Part shown: piece after piece, positions 25,529 through 34,784 of the stretch | How the letters are laid out: each line of letters begins with the position of its first letter | How positions within the stretch are numbered: position 1 is the first letter of the stretch | Source of the DNA: Parvularcula sp964556115 | GTDB taxonomy: Bacteria; Pseudomonadota; Alphaproteobacteria; Caulobacterales; Parvularculaceae | NCBI GenBank assembly: GCA_964556115.1 | Contig: CAZKVC010000005.1 | Span: 124,001 to 188,000 of the forward strand | DNA length: 64,000 nt | Direction: 5' to 3' | The notes under the pieces: generated by a model | The model's input: only the letters and a program-made list of their open reading frames with translations | Databases searched by the model: none | Told to the model about the DNA's origin: nothing | Made by a program: the position numbers and the translations under genes

Positions 25529-26304
25529 CAAACTTGCCTTTCACTGAGGCGTTTTGCGATTTCCACCAGGCCGCGGATGGTCAGGTCCGGGTCGAAATGG
25601 TCGATCGCTTCGGTCTCACCCTGGAAGAGGGCGGAGACGCCGCCTGTTGCGACCACCGTCATGGGTTTTCCGTATTCGGACTTGATGCGCCCGATCATGC
25701 CTTCGATCAGGCTGACATAGCCGTAGAAGATGCCTGACTGTAGCGCCTCGACCGTGGTCTTGCCGATCGCCTTTCCCGGGCTTGCGATTGCGATGCGAGG
25801 GAGCTGCGCCGCCGCCTCGTGCAGGGCCTTCTGGCTGAGATAGATGCCCGGCGCGATCACCCCGCCTTCAAAGGCACCGTCCGCACCCACCACGTCGAAG
25901 GTGGTGGCCGTACCGCTGTCGACAATGATCAAGGGGCCGCCATAAGCGATGAACCCGCCGACCGTGCCGACCAGCCGGTCTGCGCCCGCCTCGCTGGGCC
26001 GGTCGATCCGCACCTCCACGCCGGGAATGTCGGAAGAGACCACCATGGGCTCGACCTCGATGTAGCGGCGCGCCAGATTACGCAGATGGAACAGCGACTG
26101 CGGCACCACTGTCGAGATGATGCAATGCTGGATCGCGCCGAAGCCAGTCCGGCCGCTGATCGCGAGAAGCTGGGTCAGCCACACGGCATACTCGTCCGCC
26201 GTGCGCTCGGGGATCGTTGCCGAGCGCCAGCGTTCGAGAACCGTTTCACCCTCGATGAGTGCGAAAACGGTGTTGGTGTTCCCTACATCAATGGCCAGCA
26301 GCAT
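25528..26304 (-). CDS. coaX: type III pantothenate kinase
   Basis: 258 residues. Phosphate-binding DVGNTNTVFAL (6-16), GADRLVGTVGGF and IIVDSGTATTFDVV, plus GGVIAPGIYLS, mark the CoaX ASKHA-fold family. It phosphorylates pantothenate, the first step of coenzyme A synthesis, and is insensitive to CoA feedback. It lies 36 bases after birA and overlaps rnj by one base. Confidence 0.96.
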   Translation of the reverse strand: MLLAIDVGNTNTVFALIEGETVLERWRSATIPERTADEYAVWLTQLLAISGRTGFGAIQHCIISTVVPQSLFHLRNLARRYIEVEPMVVSSDIPGVEVRIDRPSEAGADRLVGTVGGFIAYGGPLIIVDSGTATTFDVVGADGAFEGGVIAPGIYLSQKALHEAAAQLPRIAIASPGKAIGKTTVEALQSGIFYGYVSLIEGMIGRIKSEYGKPMTVVATGGVSALFQGETEAIDHFDPDLTIRGLVEIAKRLSERQV

Positions 26305-26340
26305 AACGTCGCCTTCTGTACCGGGGTGTTTGGAGCCGAA

Positions 26341-27057
26341 TCACCTGCGCACGGCGTCCCCGGCGGATATGGTGCGCAAACCGCCTTCGGGTAGCCGCAG
26401 GACGATGTGGCCCTGGTTGTCGATATCTTCGAAAATGCCTTCTGTGACCGTCTCACCTGTGCGCACCGCGAGAGGTTCGCCGAGCCGCCAGCCGTGGTCC
26501 CGCCAGCGGGTGAGGACGGCTTCCGAACCGTCTTTTTCGGCGAACCGGACCCAGCCAAGAAGCGTGCTGCCGAGTTCGTCGCCGAAGGCTGCGGGACCCG
26601 GGCTCACGTTATCGAAGGCCCGCGCCGCCGGAAACGGTGTGTCGTCCGGCGCTTTGGCGAGATTGACGCCGATCCCGATGATGAAGGCGCGGCGATGGCT
26701 GTCTTCGAGGAACTCAGCCAGGATGCCTGCGACTTTCCGCTCTTGCCGAAGGACATCGTTCGGCCATTTGAGGGTGAGTTCGCTCCCCTGCGCGCCGTTT
26801 GCGATCAGCGCATCCCGGACCGCGAGGCCTGCGAGAAGTGAAAGGACGCCCGGGTTCTGAACGAGAGCGCGGGTTCCCTCGATAAGGAACGACCCTGCAA
26901 AATTGCCCTGAAGCTGAGACCAGCTGCGGCCCTGCCGGCCGCGGCCAGCGGTCTGCTCTTCGGCGCTGATGAGAAGCGGAAGCGCCGCACCCTCTTCGAA
27001 GGCGCGGCGGGCTTCGTCATTGGTCGAACTGCAGCTTGCAAGGCGGTGGTGGATCAC
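26341..27057 (-). CDS. birA: biotin-[acetyl-CoA-carboxylase] ligase
   Basis: 238 residues. Biotin-binding loop GRGRQGR (38-44), LKWPNDVL (96-103) and KVAGILAEF (108-116). It attaches biotin to carboxylases through biotinyl-AMP. There is no N-terminal DNA-binding domain, so it is the monofunctional class and does not repress bio genes. The GTG start overlaps the nuoN stop by four bases (GTGA), so birA is translated with the complex I genes. Confidence 0.95.
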   Translation of the reverse strand: MIHHRLASCSSTNDEARRAFEEGAALPLLISAEEQTAGRGRQGRSWSQLQGNFAGSFLIEGTRALVQNPGVLSLLAGLAVRDALIANGAQGSELTLKWPNDVLRQERKVAGILAEFLEDSHRRAFIIGIGVNLAKAPDDTPFPAARAFDNVSPGPAAFGDELGSTLLGWVRFAEKDGSEAVLTRWRDHGWRLGEPLAVRTGETVTEGIFEDIDNQGHIVLRLPEGGLRTISAGDAVRR

Positions 27058-28523
27058 CCGCCCACCACGGCGACGATCGGGAAGAGGGCTTCCGCTGCAC
27101 CGTTCGCTGCAGCAACCAGCGCGCCGAGCACGAAGATCAGGCCGAAGGACACGATGATCGCCGAACCGCCCGCCGTGATCCGCGCGGTGGTGTCATGCTG
27201 GGTGACGAACTCCGCCACCGGCTCCGCGAACCAGATCGTGCGCAGGACCGACAGGTAATAGAAGGTCGCGATGACGCTCGTCAGCACACCAATCACCGCG
27301 AGGATGAAGAGGCCTTCCTGGACGGCGGCCGCGAAGACGAAGAACTTCGCGAAGAAACCGAGGAGCGGCGGGATGCCGGCCAGTGACAGCAACAGGACGG
27401 TGAAGGCGACGGCCAGCACCGGCTGGGTCTGGCTGAGACCCGACAGGTCGGAGATGTTCTCAGCCTGCCCTTCGGGGCGCCGCATCATGAGGATGCAGGC
27501 GAAGACGCCAAGCGTCATGATCACGTAGATGAACATATAGGTGACCATCGCGCTGATCCCCGCCTCGGTCCCCGCGGTCAGGCCCATGAGGGCGTAACCC
27601 ATATGGCCGATCGAGGAGTAGGCCATCAGGCGCTTGATGTTGGTCTGGACGATGGCCGACAGCGCGCCGACGATCATCGACGCCGCTGCGATGAGCCACA
27701 TGACCGGCTGCCAGTCATCGATCAGCCCGGGGAAGGCCTGAACGAGAACGCGGCCGAAAAGGAACATGCCGGCAAGTTTCGGCGCTGCCGCAAGGAAGGC
27801 CGTGACCGGGGTCGGCGCGCCTTCGTAGACGTCGGGCGTCCACATGTGGAACGGAGCCGCGGAAACCTTGAAGGCGAGGGCCGAGAGGAAGAACACCAGG
27901 CCGAAGGTCAGCCCGACCTGGCTTTCGCCGCTCATGCCGACAGCGGCGATGGCGGTGAACTGGGTCGATCCGGTGAAGCCGTAGATGAGAGAGGCGCCGT
28001 AAAGAAGGAAGCCTGAAGACAACGCGCCGAGGACGAAATACTTCAGGCCTGCTTCGGTGGAGCGTTTGCTGTCCCTGTTCAGCGAAGCCATGATGTAGAC
28101 GCAGAGCGACTGAAGCTCGACGCCAAGATAGACCGCGATGAGGTCGGTCGACGACACCATCAGGCCCATGCCGACCGCGCTCAACAGAACGAGCACCGAA
28201 TATTCGGGCCGCAGCAGCTTCTCCCGCGAGAAGAAACCGTAGGACATCAGGAGCGCGATGGCCGCTGCTATGAAGATCGAGATCCGCCCGAAGCGCGAAA
28301 ACGCATCGGCCGTGAACGCGCCGAGGAAGCCGCTGACCGCGAGCCCCTCCTCTTCGCCGGGAACAAGGAGACAGGCGAGGACGAGCGCGGCGGCCGCCAC
28401 GAAGGAGATCTCGCGGGTCCTGTCGTTCTTCACGAAGACACCGACGAGAAGCAGCACCATCGCCGTCAGCGAGAGGAACAGCTCCGGCCAGAGAAGCTGA
28501 AGATCGTTGATGGGCGCGATCAT
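27054..28523 (-). CDS. nuoN: NADH-quinone oxidoreductase subunit N
   Basis: 489 residues, about fourteen membrane helices. One of three antiporter-like subunits of the complex I membrane arm. Family features include a lysine-bearing discontinuous helix region (FKVSAAPFHMWTPDVYEGAP) and KRLMAYSSIGHMGYALMG. It carries out proton translocation coupled to NADH oxidation. It overlaps nuoM by four bases upstream and birA by four downstream. Confidence 0.97.
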   Translation of the reverse strand: MIAPINDLQLLWPELFLSLTAMVLLLVGVFVKNDRTREISFVAAAALVLACLLVPGEEEGLAVSGFLGAFTADAFSRFGRISIFIAAAIALLMSYGFFSREKLLRPEYSVLVLLSAVGMGLMVSSTDLIAVYLGVELQSLCVYIMASLNRDSKRSTEAGLKYFVLGALSSGFLLYGASLIYGFTGSTQFTAIAAVGMSGESQVGLTFGLVFFLSALAFKVSAAPFHMWTPDVYEGAPTPVTAFLAAAPKLAGMFLFGRVLVQAFPGLIDDWQPVMWLIAAASMIVGALSAIVQTNIKRLMAYSSIGHMGYALMGLTAGTEAGISAMVTYMFIYVIMTLGVFACILMMRRPEGQAENISDLSGLSQTQPVLAVAFTVLLLSLAGIPPLLGFFAKFFVFAAAVQEGLFILAVIGVLTSVIATFYYLSVLRTIWFAEPVAEFVTQHDTTARITAGGSAIIVSFGLIFVLGALVAAANGAAEALFPIVAVVGG

Positions 28524-30121
28524 TCCTGCACCTCGGTTTTCGCAACTTGAGTAGCGGCATCTTCGGCCTGCTGCCGTTCGGCCGCCGCCAGCACCTCGGC
28601 GCTGATCGGCGCCGTGGGGACGGAGAAGACATCGAGGGTCGGGCTCGGCCTCACGCCGAGATAGAGGGTCATGATACCGAGCGCGGCGAGAAGACCTGCC
28701 TCACGCCTGTTCAGCTTGGGCATCGAGGTGGCCTCATCCGGGATCGCGGGCGGGTTGTAGACGACCTCCCGGTAGAGACGCAGGCCATAGGCCGCCGACA
28801 GGATCATCCCCAGCGCCGCCAGAGCCGCGACCCAGGTGTTGACCTGGAAGGCGCCGATCATGGTGAGGATCTCGCCGATGAACCCGGAAAGGCCGGGCAG
28901 GCCGACATTGGCCATGGAGAAGAACAGGAAGAAGAACGCGAAGAGCTTCATCGACTTCGCCAGGCCGCCGAAAGCCGAGATCGCGCGGGTGTGCCGACGC
29001 TCATAGAGGATACCGACGCAAAGGAAGAGCGCGCCTGAGATGAAGCCGTGGCTGAGCATCTGGAACATCGCCCCGTCGATCCCCTGCTGGGTGCCGGTGA
29101 AGAGGCCCATGGTCACGAAGCCCATATGGGCGACGGATGAATAGGCGATGAGCTTCTTCATGTCCTCCTGCGCGAAGGCGACGAGTGAGGTGTAGACAAT
29201 GGCGATGACGCTCAGCGCGAAGACGAAACCTGCGAAATAGACGCTGGCATCGGGGAACATGGGCAGGCTGAAGCGGATGAAGCCGTAGCCGCCCATCTTC
29301 AGGAGGATCGCCGCGAGAACGATCGAGCCGCCGGTGGGCGCCTGGACGTGGGCATCGGGCAGCCAGGTATGGACCGGCCACATCGGCATCTTCACGGCGA
29401 AGCTGACGAAAAAGGCCAGCCAGAGCCAGCGCTGCGCCGTCTCGCCAAAGTCGGTCTGGAGCAGTGTCGGAACATCCGTCGTGCCGACGGTCAGGTAGAT
29501 GTAGATCAGCGCGATCAGCATCAGGAGCGAGCCGAGGAGCGTGTAGAGGAAGAACTTGAACGCCGCATAGACGCGGTTCGAGACCGTCCTGCCGAAGATC
29601 TCGCGGGTGCCGGGGCTGCCCCAGATCCCGATGATCAGGAACATCGGGATCAGCGACGCTTCGAAATAGACGTAGAAAAGGACGAGATCGAGCGCGGTGA
29701 AGACGCCCATGATGGCCGTTTCCAGAACCAGGAACGCGACCATGAAGTCCGAAACGCGGCTCTTGATCGAAGTCCAGCTCGCCAGCACGCAGACCGGCAT
29801 GATGAAGGCGGTCAGGAAGACGAAAAGGACGGAGATGCCGTCCACGCCAAGCTTGTAGCCGATGCCCTGCCCGATCCAGTCGGCTTCCTCGACGAGCTGG
29901 AAACCGCTCATCGTCGTGTCGAACAGCGCAAAATAGACGAAGGCGGTCAGAAGAAAGACTGCGCCCGTGGTGACAAGCGCGACCATGCGCGCGGAACGCG
30001 CGATCGCTTCGTCTTCCCCGCCAGAGGACAGCCCCCGGCGGAGGACGATGAAGAGAGCCCCCACCAGAGGCAGGAAGGTAATCAGGCTGAGCCAGGCGAT
30101 CGGACTAGACGTTTCGGGCAT
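28520..30121 (-). CDS. nuoM: NADH-quinone oxidoreductase subunit M
   Basis: 533 residues, about fourteen helices, antiporter-like subunit of complex I. Signatures include VKMPMWPVHTWLPDAH and KKLIAYSSVAHMGFVTMG. The C-terminal tail (about 505-533) is polar and rich in Ala, Glu and Gln, after the last helix. It is four bases from nuoL and overlaps nuoN by four bases. Confidence 0.97.
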   Translation of the reverse strand: MPETSSPIAWLSLITFLPLVGALFIVLRRGLSSGGEDEAIARSARMVALVTTGAVFLLTAFVYFALFDTTMSGFQLVEEADWIGQGIGYKLGVDGISVLFVFLTAFIMPVCVLASWTSIKSRVSDFMVAFLVLETAIMGVFTALDLVLFYVYFEASLIPMFLIIGIWGSPGTREIFGRTVSNRVYAAFKFFLYTLLGSLLMLIALIYIYLTVGTTDVPTLLQTDFGETAQRWLWLAFFVSFAVKMPMWPVHTWLPDAHVQAPTGGSIVLAAILLKMGGYGFIRFSLPMFPDASVYFAGFVFALSVIAIVYTSLVAFAQEDMKKLIAYSSVAHMGFVTMGLFTGTQQGIDGAMFQMLSHGFISGALFLCVGILYERRHTRAISAFGGLAKSMKLFAFFFLFFSMANVGLPGLSGFIGEILTMIGAFQVNTWVAALAALGMILSAAYGLRLYREVVYNPPAIPDEATSMPKLNRREAGLLAALGIMTLYLGVRPSPTLDVFSVPTAPISAEVLAAAERQQAEDAATQVAKTEVQE

Positions 30122-30125
30122 GAGG

Positions 30126-32270
30126 TTAGGCCACGATCAGGGTAAGGAGCACAATGACGCCCAAAAGCATCACGAAGGCGTAGTGGAACACAAAACCGGT
30201 CTGGACACCGACGGCCTTGCGGGCGGTGAAGCTGGTCAGCCTCGCAATGCCGTTCGGGCCCGCGCCATCGATGGTCGCTTCATCGCCGCGTTTCCACAGG
30301 AACCGTCCGACCAGGCGGGCCGGCTCCTGGAACAGGACGCGGTAGAGATCGTCGATATACCAGCGGTTCTTCAGGAAGCCGTAGAGAAGCCCGCCTTCGC
30401 GCAGGAGACCGGGGCGGAGCGGGTCGAGGGAGCCGCGGCCATATTGGAACCAGGCCGCAATCAGCCCGAGAAGCCCGGCGGTCATCGGCGCCCAGAGGAC
30501 CCAGGTCGGCGCATGGTGGGCGCCGCCGTGATCGTCCGCACCGGCATAGTCGCCGCCATGGGCCTCGTCCGTGCCGTGATCCTCATCGCCAAGCAGATCA
30601 AGGTCAGCCGCAGCGCCGCCATGGGTACCGTCGCCGGTCACGGCTTCGGAGCTGTGGTCGCCCTCATGGGCCGTTTCCGCCTCGAGGTGGATCGCACCGT
30701 TCCAGAAGGCGGTCGCGCCTTCGCCGATGAAGGGTTTGTAGAAAGCCATCCCCGCAACGACCGCGCCGATCGCCAGCGGAGCCAGTGGCCACAGCATCAC
30801 GCTGGGCACGTCATGGGGATGTTTGCGCACATCGGCAGGAGCGCGCCACGCGCCGCCGAAGGTCAGGAAGATGAGGCGCCAGGAATAGAAGCCGGTCAGC
30901 ACCGCTGCAAAGAGGCCGCCAACGAACGCCGCGGTAGCCATCGCCACACCGGCGTCGATGCCCGCGAAGGCTTCTTCCAGAATGACATCCTTCGAGACGA
31001 AACCGGCAAAGCCGATCGGGATGCCGCCGAGGAAGGCGGCCGGAATGCCGATCCCGGTGATGGCGAGCGTGCCGAGCATCATGGCGATGAAGGTCAGCGG
31101 CATCTGACGGCGAAGCCCGCCCATATGGCGCATGTCCTGCTCGTGGTGGCTGAAGTGGATCACGGCGCCTGCGCCGAGGAAGAGAAGCGCCTTGAACGCA
31201 GCGTGAGTCGTCAGGTGGAACATTGCCGCGCCGTAGCCGCCCACACCCGCCGCAAAGAACATGTAGCCGAGCTGCGAGGCGGTCGAATAGGCGATGACCC
31301 GCTTGATGTCGGTCTGCAGGAGACCGACGGTCGCCGCGAAGACCGCCGTGATGAGGCCGATGGTGGTGATGATTGCCGAGGCGACGGGCGCCGCTGCATA
31401 AAGGTCGGACATCCGGCAGACCAGGAAGACACCGGCGGTGACCATGGTTGCTGCGTGGATCAGCGCGGACACCGGGGTCGGACCTTCCATGGCGTCGGGC
31501 AGCCAGGTGTGCAGCAGGAACTGCGCCGACTTGCCCATCGCGCCGATGAAAAGCAGCACGCCGATGATCTCGATCGCCGGATAGGTGCGGTCGAGGAACT
31601 TGATCGAGAGATCAGAAAGGTGGACCGCCTCCGAAGCGCCGAACGGCTGCACGAAGGCATCGGTGCGGACCGCGTCGAGGATGACGTCGAACTCCACCGA
31701 ACCGAAGACGAAGAAACAGGCCATGATGCCAAGGCCAAGACCGACATCGCCGACGCGGTTGACCACGAACGCCTTGATGGCGGCGTCATTGGCCGACTTC
31801 TTGTGGTGCCAGAAACCGATCAGCAGATAGGACGCAAGGCCCACACCCTCCCAGCCGAAGAAAAGCTGGATGAGGTTGTCGGCGGTCACCAGCGCCAGCA
31901 TGGCGAAGGTGAAAAGCGACAGATAGCAGAAGAAGCGGGCGCGGGACGGATCCTCGCTCATGTAGCCGATCGAGTAGAGATGGACGCAGGCCGACACCGT
32001 GGTGATGACGATCATCATCGTCGCGGAGAGCGCATCGACCCGCACGGCCCAATTGGCCTCCAGAAGGCCCGACCTGATCCATTCGAAAAGGACGATGGTC
32101 CTCTCACCGTCACCGAAGCCGACCTCGAAGAAGGTGATCCAGGCCAGAACGGCCGCGATCGCGATCAGGCTCGTGGTGACGATCTCGACGGTGCGCGCGC
32201 TCGAAGCCCGGCCGAGCGGCATGGCCAGCATCGCGCCGAACAACGGAAGGAGGACGATGAATGCCTGCAC
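30126..32270 (-). CDS. nuoL: NADH-quinone oxidoreductase subunit L
   Basis: 714 residues, longer than the roughly 610 of E. coli. The distal antiporter-like subunit with the lateral helix. Signatures: WEGVGLASYLLIGFW, KSAQFLLHTWLPDAMEGPTPVSALIHAATMV (positions about 240-270) and KRVIAYSTASQLGYMF. Most of the extra length is a hydrophilic insert at about 528-586 with nine His and about sixteen Asp/Glu residues, between late membrane helices. Three bases from nuoK and four from nuoM. Confidence 0.97.
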   Translation of the reverse strand: MQAFIVLLPLFGAMLAMPLGRASSARTVEIVTTSLIAIAAVLAWITFFEVGFGDGERTIVLFEWIRSGLLEANWAVRVDALSATMMIVITTVSACVHLYSIGYMSEDPSRARFFCYLSLFTFAMLALVTADNLIQLFFGWEGVGLASYLLIGFWHHKKSANDAAIKAFVVNRVGDVGLGLGIMACFFVFGSVEFDVILDAVRTDAFVQPFGASEAVHLSDLSIKFLDRTYPAIEIIGVLLFIGAMGKSAQFLLHTWLPDAMEGPTPVSALIHAATMVTAGVFLVCRMSDLYAAAPVASAIITTIGLITAVFAATVGLLQTDIKRVIAYSTASQLGYMFFAAGVGGYGAAMFHLTTHAAFKALLFLGAGAVIHFSHHEQDMRHMGGLRRQMPLTFIAMMLGTLAITGIGIPAAFLGGIPIGFAGFVSKDVILEEAFAGIDAGVAMATAAFVGGLFAAVLTGFYSWRLIFLTFGGAWRAPADVRKHPHDVPSVMLWPLAPLAIGAVVAGMAFYKPFIGEGATAFWNGAIHLEAETAHEGDHSSEAVTGDGTHGGAAADLDLLGDEDHGTDEAHGGDYAGADDHGGAHHAPTWVLWAPMTAGLLGLIAAWFQYGRGSLDPLRPGLLREGGLLYGFLKNRWYIDDLYRVLFQEPARLVGRFLWKRGDEATIDGAGPNGIARLTSFTARKAVGVQTGFVFHYAFVMLLGVIVLLTLIVA

Positions 32271-32273
32271 GTC

Positions 32274-32582
32274 TTAGTTCCGCATCGTGTTGGCCGAGGT
32301 GACGGCGATGTCGCCCCGGTTTCTGAAGAAGGTGACGAGGATGGCCAGACCGATGGCCGCTTCCGCAGCCGCGACGGTCAGAACCATGAAGGCGAACACC
32401 TGTCCGACAAGATCCTGAAGGAACATCGAAAAGGCGACGAAATTGATGTTCACCGCGAGGAGCATCAGCTCGATCGACATCAGGATGATGATAACGTTCT
32501 TGCGGTTGAGGAAGATCCCGCCGACGCCGATGGCGAAGAGGATCCCTGCGACGGTGAGATAGCTGCCGAGCTCACTGGCCAT
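32274..32582 (-). CDS. nuoK: NADH-quinone oxidoreductase subunit K
   Basis: 102 residues, three helices, with the conserved acidic residues in the membrane: IELMLLAVNINFVAF and the Glu in AAAEAAIGLAIL. This subunit carries part of the proton path linking quinone chemistry to the antiporter subunits. Three bases separate it from nuoJ and nuoL. Confidence 0.97.
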   Translation of the reverse strand: MASELGSYLTVAGILFAIGVGGIFLNRKNVIIILMSIELMLLAVNINFVAFSMFLQDLVGQVFAFMVLTVAAAEAAIGLAILVTFFRNRGDIAVTSANTMRN

Positions 32583-32585
32583 GGA

Positions 32586-33215
32586 TCAAAGCCCCCTGCC
32601 GGTCGGTACGGAAACGACTTCGACGGCGTCCTCGCGGCGCCGGCCGACCTGGGCGCCAACATCCTGGGTCTTGATGCCGCGCCGCTCCCTGAAGGTCAGC
32701 GTGATGGCGCCGATCATGGCCACGAGGAGGACCAGCCCGGCGATCTGGAAGAAATGGACATAATCGGTGTAGAGCACCATGCCGAGCTGCTCGGCATTGC
32801 CGACTTCGGCGCCGGTGACGGTGCGGGCGACCTCCATCGGCCTTGCCCTTGCCGCGATCGCCTCATCGGAGACCTGTGCCGCGCCGACCATCAGGCTGAT
32901 CTGCACCACGAGCACAGCCGCAACCACAAGGCCGAGCGGGGCGTAGCGGGCGTAGTCGGCGCGCAGCTTGGCGAAATCCACATCCAGCATCATCACGACG
33001 AAAAGGAAGAGGACCGCGACCGCGCCGACGTAGACGACCACCAGGAGGAAGGCGAGATACTCGGCGCCCAGGAGCACGAACAGCCCGGCGGTCGAGATGA
33101 AGGCGAGGATCAGAGCGAGGACCGAGTGCACCGGGTTGCGGGCCAGAATGACGCCGAGGCCACTGGCAACCGTGAAAAAGGCAAAAGCGAAGAAGGCGAA
33201 ATCGGAGAAACCCAT
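32586..33215 (-). CDS. nuoJ: NADH-quinone oxidoreductase subunit J
   Basis: 209 residues, five membrane helices. VLALILAFISTAGLFVLLGAEYLAFLLVVVYVGAVAVLFLF is the conserved third-helix region (residues about 32-72), including the pi-bulge segment VYVGAVAVLF. A cytoplasmic tail of about 30 polar residues follows the last helix. It is the first gene of the complex I block here: upstream is the recA terminator, so nuoA to nuoI are not adjacent and this block needs its own promoter in about 33216-33350. Confidence 0.96.
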   Translation of the reverse strand: MGFSDFAFFAFAFFTVASGLGVILARNPVHSVLALILAFISTAGLFVLLGAEYLAFLLVVVYVGAVAVLFLFVVMMLDVDFAKLRADYARYAPLGLVVAAVLVVQISLMVGAAQVSDEAIAARARPMEVARTVTGAEVGNAEQLGMVLYTDYVHFFQIAGLVLLVAMIGAITLTFRERRGIKTQDVGAQVGRRREDAVEVVSVPTGRGL

Positions 33216-33350
33216 GAACGACCTGGATGACGGTTGGGTGCACTGCGAACGAGCGCACGGCTTCGCGGCGCGCTAGCGCAATCAATCTGTCAGGAAAAGC
33301 CCTGCCCGGTCCCTTTTAGGGATCGGAGGGAAAAGCCGATCAGGCCCACG

Positions 33351-33389
33351 ACAAAAAGAAACCCCCGCCGGGGCTTGGCGTCCGGCGGG
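33351..33389 (-). terminator. terminator after recA
   Basis: On the minus strand CCCGCCGG pairs with CCGGCGGG around a ten-base loop, then GGTTTCTTTTTGT. It lies about 30 bases after the recA stop and separates recA from nuoJ. Confidence 0.85.
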
Positions 33390-33416
33390 AGCGGGAATGT
33401 TCGAAAGAGAAGGGCT

Positions 33417-34487
33417 TCAGCCTTCGGCGGCGTCCGCCTCTTCACCTGGTTGGGCCAGCATGTCCTCGGCGATCAGTCCGGCATTCTGGCGGATCTTCGT
33501 TTCGATCGCGTCAGCAATCTCGGGATTGTCGCGGAGGAACTGCTTGGCGTTCTCACGGCCCTGCCCGATCCGCTCCGAATCGTAGCTGTACCAGGACCCC
33601 GACTTGTCGACGACATTGCCCAGGACCCCAAGATCGATCAGCTCGCCGGTCTTCGAGATGCCTTCGCCGAACATGATGTCGAACTCGACCTGCTTGAAAG
33701 GCGGAGCGACCTTGTTCTTGACGACCTTGACCCTGGTCTGGTTGCCCACGACCTCGTCGCGCTGCTTGATCGAACCGATCCGGCGAATATCGAGGCGCAC
33801 CGAACAGTAGAACTTCAGCGCGTTGCCGCCAGTCGTGGTCTCGGGCGAGCCGAACATCACACCGATCTTCATGCGGATCTGGTTGATGAAGATGACGAGG
33901 CAGTTCGACCGCGCGATGGAGCCGGTCAGCTTGCGCAGCGCCTGGCTCATCAGGCGGGCCTGAAGACCGGGAAGGCTGTCGCCCATATCCCCTTCGAGTT
34001 CGGCGCGCGGCGTCAGCGCCGCCACCGAATCGATCACCAGCACATCCACCGCGCCCGAACGCACCAGCGTGTCGGCGATCTCGAGGCTCTGCTCACCGGT
34101 GTCCGGCTGGGAAATCAGAAGGTCGTCGAGGCTGACACCCAGCTTGCGCGCATAGACCGGATCGAGAGCATGTTCGGCATCGATGAAAGCCGCTGTGCCG
34201 CCATACTTTTGCGCCTCGGCGACCACATGCAGCGCCAGGGTGGTCTTGCCCGAGCTTTCCGGGCCATAGACTTCGACAATGCGGCCCTTCGGAAGGCCGC
34301 CAATGCCCAGCGCGATATCGAGCCCGAGCGATCCCGTCGAAATCGATTCGATCGGCACCACCGATTCGGAGCCGCCCAGGCGCATTACCGACCCTTTGCC
34401 GAAGGCTTTGTCGATCTGCGAGAGAGCCGCCTCAAGCGCTTTTGCCTTGTCCATTCCGCCATCCACTACTTTAAGGTTCTTCGCCAT
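33417..34487 (-). CDS. recA: recombinase RecA
   Basis: 356 residues. Walker A GPESSGKT (75-82), the central NQIRMKIGVMFGSPETTTGG loop 2 region (about 205-225), and an acidic C-terminal tail (GEEADAAEG). It forms the DNA strand-exchange filament and triggers LexA self-cleavage. GGGAAAGAG precedes the ATG. A near-consensus SOS box lies 50 bases upstream and a terminator follows, so it is a single-gene SOS unit. Divergent from the 62-residue protein gene. Confidence 0.98.
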   Translation of the reverse strand: MAKNLKVVDGGMDKAKALEAALSQIDKAFGKGSVMRLGGSESVVPIESISTGSLGLDIALGIGGLPKGRIVEVYGPESSGKTTLALHVVAEAQKYGGTAAFIDAEHALDPVYARKLGVSLDDLLISQPDTGEQSLEIADTLVRSGAVDVLVIDSVAALTPRAELEGDMGDSLPGLQARLMSQALRKLTGSIARSNCLVIFINQIRMKIGVMFGSPETTTGGNALKFYCSVRLDIRRIGSIKQRDEVVGNQTRVKVVKNKVAPPFKQVEFDIMFGEGISKTGELIDLGVLGNVVDKSGSWYSYDSERIGQGRENAKQFLRDNPEIADAIETKIRQNAGLIAEDMLAQPGEEADAAEG

Positions 34488-34536
34488 CTTGCGCTCTTTC
34501 CCTCTGCCGTCCAGGCAACTGTCATCTGCGCTTGAC

Positions 34537-34551
34537 GTACATGTTTTGTTC
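34537..34551. promoter_or_regulatory. LexA (SOS) box upstream of recA
   Basis: GTAC-N7-GTTC on the plus strand (GAAC-N7-GTAC on the minus) differs by one base from the alphaproteobacterial direct-repeat SOS box GTTC-N7-GTTC. It is 50 bases before recA and 45 bases before the divergent gene, so LexA bound here could affect both. Confidence 0.65.
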
Positions 34552-34595
34552 TTGTTTGCAAGGGTTGCTTGCAGACCCTTTTGTAAGGAGTCGCC

Positions 34596-34784
34596 ATGGG
34601 AATGAACACACCTTCCGAGGCGGAAGCCGACCTTCAGGTCGGGCCGACCGATCGCGGCATGGTCCGCATCTTCATCAACGGTCCCGAGGTCGATCTGCCT
34701 TTGGATTTCGACCCCGACGATGCCGAGGCCATAGCGGAGGAGTTGAGGGCTGCGGCCAAGGCAGCGCGGGAGATGCGTTCATGA
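34596..34784 (+). CDS. small conserved protein, DUF6324-like
   Basis: 62 residues: MGMNTPSEAEADLQVGPTDR, then GMVRIFINGPEVDLPLDFDPDDAEAIAEELR (positions about 21-51). It is acidic, with no membrane span. I associate the DLPLDFDPDDAEAIAEEL pattern with a short alphaproteobacterial family (DUF6324), from memory only. TAAGGAG lies at good distance before the ATG. Its stop overlaps the start of the AsmA-like gene by four bases (ATGA). Function unknown. Confidence 0.75.
   Translation: MGMNTPSEAEADLQVGPTDRGMVRIFINGPEVDLPLDFDPDDAEAIAEELRAAAKAAREMRS

Noticed and set aside
29967..33230. Very long open frame (over 1000 codons) on the plus strand across the nuo genes
   Set aside because: It is the antisense shadow of nuoM, nuoL, nuoK and nuoJ, which have unmistakable family signatures. 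The translated product is a low-complexity Arg/His/Glu/Gly mix typical of GC-rich antisense frames.
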